Positions 1 to 11,226 of a DNA stretch of 64,000 bases are shown here, piece after piece. Origin of the DNA: Monilinia fructicola (Eukaryota > Ascomycota > Leotiomycetes > Helotiales > Sclerotiniaceae); NCBI GenBank assembly GCA_008692225.1, contig VICG01000005.1:1273001-1337000 (forward strand), in the 5' to 3' direction. The notes under the pieces are model-generated. The model had not been told where the DNA came from. It saw nothing but the letters and a program-made list of their open reading frames with translations, and searched no databases. Numbering within the stretch: the stretch's first letter is position 1; every line of letters starts with the position of its first letter. The translations under genes and the position numbers were made by a program.

Positions 1-660
1 GATTGTATGAGTGAAAGGAAAAGGAAAGGTGGATTGAAACTAAATAGAATCAAAAATAATAATATAGGAGAGAAGTGAATTCTAAAGATAATCGAAAGAA
101 ATAATAAGTATAAAGAATTATATTAAATCTTTATAATATTTATATTTCTAAAGTTATTAAGAATAAGATAATTAACTTAAACTTTTCTTTTATATATTAA
201 TATAATTATATTAAATAAAGTAAATAATATCTTAAATTATAAATATATTTAAGAAAAAAATATAATCTATTTAAGTATCTTCTCTTTATTAATATAATTA
301 TTATATAATTAATATAATATTAAAATATTAACTTTTATTAAATAATGTAATTATATTATATTAGTTTAAAAATAAAAGAATTTAAATTATAATTAATATT
401 TAAAGGATATTTATATTATATATAAAACTATTATATTTATTATTAATTATCTAAGTATATTAATTAATCACTTATTTTCTCTTTATTTATTTTTATAAAT
501 AAGATAAACACTTTAATAATTAATATCTTATTGATTATAAGATAGAAATAGAAGATAGAGATAGAAGAAAGAATAATCTAATTATAGTTCTTAGCTTTCC
601 TAGTACTTTCTTAAGAGAATATTCCTTTTTCATCATCTAAAACAATTATCTATATAAACG
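1..660. repeat. AT-rich repeat relic, no gene
   Basis: Composition is extremely A+T-rich, with many TA dinucleotides and frequent stops in all frames. Base composition returns to normal near position 660. This looks like a RIP-degraded repeat tail, but no terminal repeat or coding remnant is recognisable. Confidence 0.6.
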
Positions 661-1186
661 GGGCTCGAGCAATCATTATATGCTGCTGACTGCATTGTCC
701 TGTAGACGTACATATTGAATACTAGCTCTCAACATATCCTCAGATCAATCGTATATCATTTGAAAATGTCTTTGTGAATTTCTAAAGAATTTCAATGATT
801 CCTTAGATTTCCTTTCAAATATTTTCCCTTTTAGAATATATGTCTTACCACCTAATTCATACGCAAAGTTTGTTTATGAGAATGGATATTTCTATTTCTT
901 CCCCTCACTAATCCTCACATAAGTACTTTTAACTCTTCACATCACATATAAGCACCCTCCTTGCAAATTTTGTGCTTTTTCGCTTTGGGGTCAAGATTCC
1001 GAAACGACCCAAGCACTTTGTTGATTAGCCAAGGTTCCATTCGTACAACGCCCACTTACCCACTAAGGCTTCTTGTCCCTCATAACCTGTTTGCTTGATC
1101 TTTCTCTTAAGTACTCGACAGCTACTTGAGATTGAGACAGACATATCACAGTCTTCAAGCCGACTAGTCTGAGAAAGAATCAAACA
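661..1186. promoter_or_regulatory. 5' flank of the Myb-like gene
   Basis: About 525 bases of normal composition with pyrimidine-rich stretches and no supported ORF. It lies directly upstream of the gene starting at 1187, so it probably holds that gene's promoter and 5' UTR. No specific regulatory site could be assigned. Confidence 0.35.
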
Positions 1187-2070
1187 ATGACCAATGATGG
1201 TGCCATCAATCGCTTGCTATATGCAATACTCAGTCAGAAGTGCCTCAAAGATGTATGACAACCCTTATCATCATCTATAGCATGTTTGATGGAATATGAA
1301 TGCTAATGTTGCAGATTGATTGGAACAAAGTAGCACATGATCCTATTCTTTCCCAAGAGATCACCAACGGTCATGCTGCTCGAATGCGTTACTCTCGATT
1401 CAAAAAACAAATGGACGGCACAACTTCAATGCCCACTCGTCCCAGGAAGATTGCAACCCCCCGACGCTCCAGGGTAGAGAAGAAGAAACCCGCTAAACGA
1501 GAGCCAAAGGTCAAAGGTCGTGAAGAAAATCTCGAGAACGTGGATTTGCCCTTCTACGCGAAGTCTGAACCCCAAGACGTAGATCCGTCCGCCTCTACAA
1601 GTATGGTTAACATGGAGATGGATCACAACAACTCGCTCTCCCCATCTAGCACCGCGAAGTTTGAACCCATCACCCCCATAAGTTCACATCTCAAAATGAA
1701 GACCGAGTCCGACGTCTCCATTCCTTTTCCCGCAACTCCATCAGAGTCCTCCCGTCTCCCAACGCCTTTCCTCATGGACTCGCCCACCTCCCCCAACAGT
1801 CCCACTTTTCCTACCCCTGGCGTCGTAGGTTTGAATGGTTCTATGAGTAGCAATAATATGATGGAAACCTCGTTCTTTGGTCCACCTCTCTATGAACAAG
1901 TTGGATACGAGGATTCCATGGGGGCCGGTCATCGAGGAGAGATGAGATATTGTTTTCATCCTTGGGATCAGACCGTGGATAAATTCAGTAACGTTAATGG
2001 CATTGAGGACGGGAGCAGAGCCATGGTAAAGAGTGAAGAGACTTACGATAATGCTTATGGATTTTTCTGA
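1187..2070 (+). CDS. Myb/SANT-like DNA-binding protein
   Basis: Two exons, 1187-1252 and 1315-2070, give a 273-residue protein. The 62-nt intron starts GTATGA and ends TTGCAG, with a TGCTAAT branch-like site, in phase 0. Residues about 7-55 form a small three-helix Myb-like domain: a leucine-rich first helix, then IDWNKVAHD immediately after the intron, then HAARMRYSRFKK as the likely recognition helix. This matches the fungal Myb_DNA-bind_8-type family as I know it. The rest is a basic linker of the form KKKPAKREPK followed by a Ser/Pro/Thr-rich acidic tail, suggesting a nuclear regulator. The start at 1187 is chosen because the first 22 codons complete the domain. The intron position matches the Myb-like genes at 48-55 kb. 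Targets are unknown. Confidence 0.85.
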
Positions 2071-2717
2071 AGTGGTAATTTGTTTAACGACGGAAAGTGG
2101 GATGATGAGTACTTTGCCTAGTCTCTGTCACAATCGCTAATTGTGGTCTTAAACCAATCCGTGTCTTTATTTTGGGATATTGATATTCCAAACAAGAATG
2201 GACTCATTTCAGAATTGTTTCCATTACATCTATCCATTAATGTGCCCAAAAAACCAATCCATGAATAAGACATACTTCTCTCATGACACCATTGCATAAC
2301 TGCGCCATCTCCCTATCCGAACATATGCGAACAAACCACGAACTAACAAGTGCTACAAACCCTTCCCATAGTGCCAGGTTAATGCCGTCCCAATATACTC
2401 TCCGCAGGCGCCATTTCAATATCGTCGACCTCCAATGGCCTTGTGAGTACCATTGCTCTCCTTCGATTCCGACTTGTTCCAAAATAAAGTTGCACTTGAT
2501 TTTTTATTCACGCTTGGGCTAGTCTTAAAATTCTGATTGTTTCCGAAATCACTTCTCTTGAAAACTGGCGGTGTCTCTTTTGTAAAGGTAATCCGCACGA
2601 TTACTGTCCCGAGGTGTTGGCGATGTTGCAATACCACTTCGGACATGAGATTACCACCTCCTCTCTTTTCGGACAACGGCTCGTTGTCTCAAGATAACGT
2701 TCCATCCCAGATGTAGA
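2071..2717. other. 3' intergenic region
   Basis: This lies between the convergent ends of the genes at 1187-2070 and 2718-3491. Short ORFs occur on both strands but none shows family resemblance or splice support. I see only 3' flanking sequence. Confidence 0.4.
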
Positions 2718-3491
2718 TTACTTCTTTGTCGACTGTGAAGTGCTCAAGTCTAACTGTGAACTACCACCACGTCTGGATGATTTGGCATTTTTAGCATCAG
2801 ACTTAGAGTGCAATCGTTCCATCCCGCCCTTTTCACCCCATTGTTCTCTCTTTCTATCTTCATTCTCATGTATACTAGACGACTTTGGTACACGAGATAT
2901 GCGGGTTTTCTCTGCCATGGAGAAGAAGTACTTTGGATGAAAAGGAGTATGCAAGTTTCCCGGCCTGTTTTCCACATATGAGTGTATCCAATGAGCTGCT
3001 ATACACATGTACTCCTCGTGACAGAACCTCTGAGAGATCTGTTCCCATGATTGACCGAGATGACGTGCCCTCTTGAGTCTTCTCATTTCTGATTCCGTCC
3101 ATCTGATGCGCTTAGACTCATTTTCAAACTCATCAATCTCATGTCTTTTCAAAAAAGTTTTGTATGCCCTAGAAGCGGTTTTCGCATTTGTACCAAACGC
3201 CTGACCGATTCTTCCCCAAGTCCACCAGAGACTAGATTTGCGTATGGTAAGCATATTTTGCATCATTTCCTTATTCCGGGACAGAGTTTGATAGCGCTGA
3301 CCAGAAATCCTTCCAGCCCTTTGGAATAGGGAAGCCGAACTGCGAGGATCGATCCAGAATTTATTGCCGTATCTGGCACAAAATTGAGACCATGATTCCG
3401 ATACTTTACCATTACTCCATTCCCTATAAGCGAGAATATCTGCATCTTCTTCTTCAGAAAACCTTCGGGATTTAGCACGCACGATTGGCAT
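2718..3491 (-). CDS. SANT/Myb-repeat-like protein
   Basis: An uninterrupted 257-residue ORF. Three helix-turn-helix-like segments can be seen. The first is around residues 10-60 (RRFSEEEDADIL, then SWSQFCARYG). The second is around 88-115 (WWTWGRIGQAFG, then ASRAYKTFLK). The third is around 128-168 (IRWTESEMRRL, then SWEQISQRF and AAHWIHSYV). The spaced Trp residues are typical of SANT/Myb domains. The C-terminus is charged and Ser-rich, ending in KSTKK, consistent with a nuclear location. I do not recognise a named orthologue, and the function is inferred only as DNA or chromatin binding. It is convergent with the Myb-like gene at 1187. Confidence 0.7.
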   Translation of the reverse strand: MPIVRAKSRRFSEEEDADILAYREWSNGKVSESWSQFCARYGNKFWIDPRSSASLFQRAGRISGQRYQTLSRNKEMMQNMLTIRKSSLWWTWGRIGQAFGTNAKTASRAYKTFLKRHEIDEFENESKRIRWTESEMRRLKRARHLGQSWEQISQRFCHEEYMCIAAHWIHSYVENRPGNLHTPFHPKYFFSMAEKTRISRVPKSSSIHENEDRKREQWGEKGGMERLHSKSDAKNAKSSRRGGSSQLDLSTSQSTKK

Positions 3492-4489
3492 TATGACCGA
3501 ACTCGAGCAGTAGAAAACGGATGGAGTGTCGTAGCAATGAAATTCTTGTTGTGAGTGATGTTTTCCTTAAGTACCTGGTCTTGCGGTTGGATGATCTCAG
3601 AGGTCCTCTAGAGGCTGTTAGCATGGATGCAAAAAGTTTGCTCGACCCACGTAGGAAGAAGATACATAATTAAGGTGATGCTTGTTTATCTATGAAGGTC
3701 GAAGCCTACCAGGAAGCTAGTACTAATAACGCGTGTCTTTTCGAAATCGAGGCGGTCCTGATCTTCACTTAAGCAATATCGCAATAACTTCGTGCAAAAC
3801 ATGTACTTATAGACGTAGTAGTGATAGTCTTCAACCAAGAAAGAACTTTATATATGCCCAAAATTAGAATAATGTAGACTCAAGGAATGATGGAGCAGTT
3901 TGCGATTCAATTGACACATCAGAGGATGGGGAAGTGGAAAGTTTAGCATTTGCTTACATCGATGTAGCTTTAGAAGGAGCGAAGGTGGTTTGCGAAGGAA
4001 ATAACATTTACCCTCAAATTTGGAAGGAGAAGATGGACCTGGCAGAACTTACACAGTTTTGTCTCACGCCTAAAACATGGAAACGGACATGAGGTTCACG
4101 AGCCGCTGGGCAACAATGATAACTTGCAAGTTTTTTATATCCATAATCGAAGCTTTTCATGAGCTTTGCTCATGGGAGGAGAGAAACGTGACTTTAGTTG
4201 AAAGGCAAAGATCTTCTGAAGGTCCATTGAACTAAAGTATCCTGTGAGGAGCTTCCATGGGCATTGATCACCAATAGATTCCGGTATTTGCCGACCTTGC
4301 CACGTGATAGATGTCTTCACAATCTCGTTATAACTGGCATTTTCAGTGTGCAGTTTTTTCCCCGCGTAGATTCATCATAACACGAAACCCCTACTTCCCA
4401 TGCACCAGTATTCACCAAATCTCTAAACGCCTGTAACATTGCCCGCCTTCAAACTCCATCAAAATCATGGTATACCCAGTGCTGTTCCA
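3492..4489. other. Intergenic region without a supported gene
   Basis: Roughly 1 kb with only short ORFs in random frames; a 61-codon minus-strand ORF near 4135-4320 has no recognisable family. It probably holds the 5' flank of the SANT-like gene and the 3' UTR of UFD1. Confidence 0.4.
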
Positions 4490-5797
4490 CTAATTATTGG
4501 CACTTTTCCCATCTAACCGTCGGCCTACACTATCTCCCTTAGCATGAGATTCTGGGGCAGGTTCAATTTTTGCCTCCACTTTCTTCCCAGTTTTCAGTAA
4601 CTGTCCTTGTCCCGAGAAATGGGGTTGTCTCGCATCTGCATTCTCTTTGTGCTTGTCTGCTTGTGTCTTGACTGGTTTGATTTCATAACCGAAGAAGAGT
4701 TTGTTTGGTGGCAGCCGAAGAGGTTGAGGACCGTTTGTTCGTCGAACCGACACCACAGGGGTGTTCGTGCTCACCCCAGCAACAGGAGTAGAAGCTGTAG
4801 GCGTGGGAGTCTTTGCGCCCTTCTTAGCGTTCAGTTTGTGGCCTCCGGATACAAAGTTAGATGACGCGGCTTTGGCGCCTTGTGCAACAGAATTAGAAGT
4901 TGGTGCAATGGAATCGTAGTTGATAGCCTGTGCCATAGTTCCTTGACTATGAAGCATGCCACCTGCAGGCAAGCCACCAATAGCACTTCTGGGGGTGCTT
5001 GTTCCACTCCCACTGACTCTGGTCGGCGTAGGCTCAACATAGCCTAATGGGGCTGCGAAGTCGACTGAAACATCTGTTTCGAGCATACTGACCCCCATCT
5101 TATCCGTGACTGGTTTGACCTCTAACACGGCAACATCGTAGACAGTATCGTTATAGTAGAAGCTAAATATATCACCTTTCGTAACCGTAGAAAAATCACG
5201 AAAGGCCTTTTCGAGTACAGCTTTGGGATTGGATATATCGAGAAAATTAACAGATTGTGGTTGGAGTTTGATTAGCGAAGCAGGTGGTAGATCGGTTGAT
5301 TTGATTTGAAAGAGATCACCCGTTTCAAGTTCGAGAGTTTGCATCATCTGAGGCCCAAGTGGTTAGTCAGGAGGCAACCTGCTCAAGAAAACAAGAACTA
5401 TGCGTACCCAATGTGGAAGATAAACCTTTCCTTCGTCTGCAATAAACTCCAGTACACCAGCATGTGTTAGCTTTGGCCCACTACTACCTTGGCCGTTAAT
5501 CAACTCGAAAAGCATCGGGTATGTAATGTGCAATCGAGTAAGTTTCTCCAAAGCAGATGGTGGCATAATAATCTTTCCTCCATAGTTGAGATTCTCTCGC
5601 TCAGGGCCTGGTATCATGACGGTTGGATAACATCGATAGTATTCGTCGAAACGCTTGGGAGGTGCTCGCACTCCACGCTGCTGTAACATTTGGTACATGG
5701 CAGCTGGATCATCCCCTTCATAAAAACCCGAGTAAGACTATTGAGATGGTCAGCATTTGAATATTAACACCATCTGCGCACCGTTTCTACATACCAT
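4490..5797 (-). CDS. UFD1: Ubiquitin fusion degradation protein 1
   Basis: Three minus-strand exons, 5797-5795 (ATG alone), 5737-5408 and 5347-4490, give 396 residues. Introns of 57 and 60 nt are both phase 0 with good GTATGT/CAATAG and GTACGC/CTCAG ends. Ufd1 works with Npl4 and the Cdc48/p97 ATPase to extract ubiquitinated proteins for proteasomal and ER-associated degradation. The N-terminal double-psi barrel region covers about residues 14-190, including GGKIIMPPSAL, VYLPHWMMQTL across the second junction, and LQPQSVNFLD. The C-terminal part is low-complexity, rich in Ser/Thr/Ala, then basic, as is usual in fungi. The length fits the family (yeast 361). The reading frame is intact. It is divergently oriented from LIN1. 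Confidence 0.95.
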
Positions 5798-6217
5798 TTT
5801 TGCTTGAATGGCGCAAGATCTGTAGAATAAATGAGTAGTAAAATTCTGTATGATGCGATGCAGAATAGCAAGAATAACAAGAATCTCAACTACTGCCGAG
5901 ATTAAAGGGAAAGATGAGTTGGTATCTGTCGAGAATTTATTCACAATCAATTTGTATGTAGGTGTTAATAAGTAGGTATACTAGGTAGATAGTACAAGCT
6001 AGCTCCAAGGCTGTCAAATAGATGACGCAGGAACCAACTTCTCTCGGTTGATTCAATGGCGGGGAATCTTAACTCCGAAACCTTCATACACTCAATACTT
6101 GTACCTACCTACCTACCCAGGGAGTACCTCCAACACTTTAAAGCTTTTGATCCTCTCACACTTATTTAAAAGCCTCGAAGCTTCCAGACCTCACGCACAA
6201 AGTTACAACTCACAAAT
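5798..6217. promoter_or_regulatory. Divergent promoter region UFD1/LIN1
   Basis: About 420 bases separate the divergent start codons of UFD1 (minus) and LIN1 (plus). It contains pyrimidine-rich tracts and short ACCT repeats near 6098-6117. The shared upstream region implies a bidirectional promoter; no specific factor site is assigned. Confidence 0.4.
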
Positions 6218-7663
6218 ATGTCTTCTAAATATGCGGCTGCACGGCCGAAACGTGCGGGTGAAGAATTCGCCCGTTCACATCGTAATGGAAATGAGGATGG
6301 TCCTTCAAAGAAACCAAAATTCGACTTGAGAAACCCTTCTGCCTTGGTAGCCGATGAACCAGAGGAAGACGCTGTTTTGGACGCAGATGTTATTGGGAGT
6401 CGAGGAACGGGTACGAAAAGAGGAGCTGTCAATATTGATGGCTATGATTCAGATTCAGACAACGAAGGCTTCGACGCTCGTGCGGACGAAAGAGCAAGAG
6501 GAAAGAAGGGCGAAGTAAACCTGGCAGAAGCGCTCGATGGATATAGGAAGGAGAAGTCTGGTGCGACGAACGGGAAAGCAGATATAGAGGATGATGATGC
6601 GGACATGTTTGCAGACTTGGAGGATGAATTTGCGGGCGGCGATGAAAACGAGAGTGAACTCAAAGCTCGGAAGAGAGGGAAAGAAGTGCGGTTCTTGAAA
6701 GAGGATGAGATTGAAGGTCAAGTCCTGGGCAGTAAGAGTGGTGGTCATATATCCGGGAACTTTGCGTTGGACCCAAAAGGAAAGTTGTCCACACATGCTA
6801 TGGACGACCAAGAAAGCAGCGATGACGAAGAAGATGCTGTATTAGCAGCGCAAGAAGAAGATGTGGACGAGGAAGTTGGTGCTGGTGGATTGAAGAGAAA
6901 CGCACCCAAAGTCGATGCCTTCAACATGAAGGCTGAACAGGAAGAGGGCAAATTTGATGCGAATGGAAACTTCGTGCGAAACGCAGCAGATCGAGATGCG
7001 GTACATGATAGTTGGTTGGAAGGTATCAGCAAGAAGGAGATGAAGAAAGCTGCAGAAGCACACGAAAAAAGAGAGGAGGAACGACGACAAAAAAGACTGG
7101 AAGATGACGCAATGCTACTCTCAGATATTTTACGAACATTAATACTACGACTAGATAAAGGCGAGACAGTTCTTGAAGCACTCGCTAGACTTGGAAAGGG
7201 TCAAGCTAAGACGAAGAAAGTTCCAAAATGGAAACTGAAGAAGCAACTCCGGAAAGATGATTCTATGGACGTAGATACTGGGAAGTTTGAAGATCCAGAA
7301 CAAATTAGGATACGAGAGGCCATCAATGCCATTACGGGAGCTGCTGATCAACTGCTCATCAAAGGCCAAACAGATGTTTATGAACAGGAAAGAGAAATGC
7401 TCGTTAGGCAATATCGACGGGAGACGGGAGAAGAGTGGATAGAGCCACCTAGGGAAGTAGATATTGATGAAGAGGGTGGCACCAAAGCTACTAAAATGTG
7501 GGAATATAGATGGACTGATGGTCGCGACGGGGCTGCCAAGCAAGGCCCCTTTGACAGTTCGACCATGGTAGCATGGCAGGATGCTGGCTACTTTGGGGAA
7601 GGAGTTGAATTTAGGAGGGTAGGGCAGGAGGGTGGTTGGAGCAGAGTCGTGGACTTTATATGA
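6218..7663 (+). CDS. LIN1: GYF-domain U5 snRNP protein (Lin1/Snu40/CD2BP2)
   Basis: A single-exon 481-residue protein. The CD2BP2/Lin1 family associates with the U5 snRNP and tri-snRNP during spliceosome assembly and binds proline-rich partners through a GYF domain. Here the C-terminal GYF domain lies at about residues 420-475: WEYRWTDG, then QGPFDSSTM, then WQDAGYF, which carry the diagnostic GPF, W and GYF residues. Upstream is a long highly acidic region (repeats of EDDDADMF, SSDDEEDAVL) and the family-typical segment KRNAPKVDAFNMKAEQEEGKFD near residues 225-250. The N-terminus is basic with KRAGEEFARS and KKPKFD. The frame is intact over the full length. It is convergent with RVB2. Confidence 0.93.
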   Translation: MSSKYAAARPKRAGEEFARSHRNGNEDGPSKKPKFDLRNPSALVADEPEEDAVLDADVIGSRGTGTKRGAVNIDGYDSDSDNEGFDARADERARGKKGEVNLAEALDGYRKEKSGATNGKADIEDDDADMFADLEDEFAGGDENESELKARKRGKEVRFLKEDEIEGQVLGSKSGGHISGNFALDPKGKLSTHAMDDQESSDDEEDAVLAAQEEDVDEEVGAGGLKRNAPKVDAFNMKAEQEEGKFDANGNFVRNAADRDAVHDSWLEGISKKEMKKAAEAHEKREEERRQKRLEDDAMLLSDILRTLILRLDKGETVLEALARLGKGQAKTKKVPKWKLKKQLRKDDSMDVDTGKFEDPEQIRIREAINAITGAADQLLIKGQTDVYEQEREMLVRQYRRETGEEWIEPPREVDIDEEGGTKATKMWEYRWTDGRDGAAKQGPFDSSTMVAWQDAGYFGEGVEFRRVGQEGGWSRVVDFI

Positions 7664-8007
7664 TTACGATATGATACCCAGAACGGAAAAGTAATTAGCG
7701 CACATAGTTTACAGTCTTACATTGGCTATAGTTTGACTTTACTTGGGCTCAAGAAAAACAAGCACCGCCCTTGATTGATCACATGAGAAATACCATGTCT
7801 GAACTATTCATCACGCATTTGTAGGATCATTGCATCTTACCACATTTCAACCCAGGGAACCCAACTCATTTCATTACATCTCCATATTTGCGCCCATTTT
7901 AGTCAACCCTAATATACAACATAAAATTCTACCATTTGCATTGCTTGCCACTACAAATAGGAACGACCCAACGCCAAATTATGATATCTCAAATCTCCTC
8001 ATCAAAT
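7664..8007. other. Convergent 3' region LIN1/RVB2
   Basis: 344 bases between two converging genes. No ORF with support; it presumably holds both 3' UTRs and polyadenylation signals. Confidence 0.4.
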
Positions 8008-9544
<1,537 letters not shown>

Positions 9545-9792
9545 GATGAAGTATTTATTGAATTAACAATATGTTATGTGATTGATTAGTGAGTGGGAGG
9601 TTGAAGGAGGCTGGAGGAGGTTGAAGAGAGATAGATGAACGCGCAAATGTTGTTGTTAATGTTAGGTGTTGGAAGGATGGATGGATGATAGACGAGGCGG
9701 AAGTGGAAGGGAAGGCTTTCAAAAAAAAAAAAAAAAATTGAGGATGATGTAGATATGGAATTTGATATAAAGTATATAGTAGAGATGTACTT

Positions 9793-9824
9793 GTAGATAT
9801 AGATATAGATATAGATATAGATAT
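9793..9824. repeat. TAGATA hexanucleotide microsatellite
   Basis: About five uninterrupted copies of a TAGATA/GATATA unit. It lies in the 5' flank of RVB2. Confidence 0.8.
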
Positions 9825-10436
9825 GCTATGCCCACCTTATAAGATCTCACAACTCGATAGGTAATCAAATTACCTATTAGCTACCTGAATAGGTAAATAA
9901 ATATAATATAATATATAAAATAATTAAAAAAGTTTATAAAACTTATTAAGTAGATTAATATATAATTAATAAAGTATAAAAGTACAAAAGAATTACTAGG
10001 GGGACTATTAAAAGTATCAAGAAGAATGATTAGGTAAGCTATAATCAAAGAATTGATATATTAGGTACGCACCTCCAGGGCTATCTATATGCACCCCGAA
10101 CCAGATGTGAACTTATAAAATCAGTACGAGATTTTAGCAGAAACTAAGTAGCACACTAGACCTATTAAAGTCTAACTCTGTTTGCAATAATGCAGGATCC
10201 TTGCTAGCTTCTTTAACAGTTTCTTACTCATAACTTACTCCGTACATCTAAAATTATATTTATTTTATTGGTTTTCTTTATCTCTCTCTAATTCATATCA
10301 AACAGACTTCTTAAATCACAATGGATTTATTTTATTCACAATGATAACTTCTTCTTCCATCGTCGTCGTCAACTTGATATTGAATTTGAGTAGTGCCTAT
10401 TGAATTTCAAGTTTGATATCAAGGAAGAGAGATCTC

Positions 10437-10494
10437 GAAAGGAAGGGGAAGGGGAAGGGAAGGGGAAGGGGAAGGGGAAGAGGAAGAGGAAGAG
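10437..10494 (+). repeat. G-rich GGGGAA tract
   Basis: Tandem GGGGAA/GGGAA units give at least six runs of three or four G on the plus strand within 45 bases, which satisfies the simple G-quadruplex pattern. It degrades into AGGAAG repeats at the right end. Confidence 0.75.
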
Positions 10495-11226
10495 TGAAGC
10501 AAAGCTTTCAAAGGAAAAAAAAAGGTAATAGATTATTATCCCTAACTATACTCTCTTTAGCTTTCTGGATTGCTGGCTTTCTGGCTTTCTGGCTTCATAG
10601 CTTTCTGGATTTCTGGATTTCTGGCTCATTGCTTCATTGCTTCGTTGCTTCAGCAACCTAATAAATGTCTACTCTACAAGAGTCATCTCACCGAAGAAAG
10701 AAAAAGAGTGAATCAATTAATGTCGTCGATATTGGGGTTTGAGGAGTCAACTTTGTCACCTATCAAATCAAATCACACTATCAAGATTTTGTTTATTCAT
10801 TTTAAGCTGGTGATATTGAAGTTATTCAATTTTAAGCTCTTGTCAAATCAAATTCGATATCTAAATCGTTTATTTCTACAACCCAGTAATAATTACCATT
10901 GGCTTGCTGCCCACACTTTGTGAGTGCTTCGAGGTTAACATTCTCTATAAACTTATCACTTTCCTATATCTTTGGAAGTAGGTGCGTGTTAATCAGAAAC
11001 TCCACGAGAGTATGAATTCTTTTGGCTGATTCTGTCATTTTGTATTATTAGTCGTTGAGAATAGTCTACTCAATCTCGAAGAATTTTTGATAGAGTTATT
11101 GCTAACTGACCAGAAGCATCAGACGACCAAGCTTGTCCATGATAGCAAACAGAAAACGAAAAATAAAACTCTTCAGCATCAGGGTATTTTGAAAAACCAG
11201 CAAGTGGTCTTTAATCTTTACTAGTT

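Larger units (their letters stand above)
9545..11226. other. Repeat-bearing intergenic region
   Basis: It holds an A run (9721-9737), a TAGATA microsatellite (9793-9824), an AT-rich patch (about 9895-9990), a GGGGAA-rich tract (10437-10494) and imperfect TTTCTGG repeats (about 10558-10650). ORFs here are low-complexity translations of these repeats. Its right end is the 5' flank of the coiled-coil gene. Confidence 0.5.

Noticed and set aside
10413..10661. 82-codon ORF with Gly/Lys/Arg repeats and a hydrophobic end
   Set aside because: It is a translation of the G-rich tract and TTTCTGG repeats; not a credible membrane protein.
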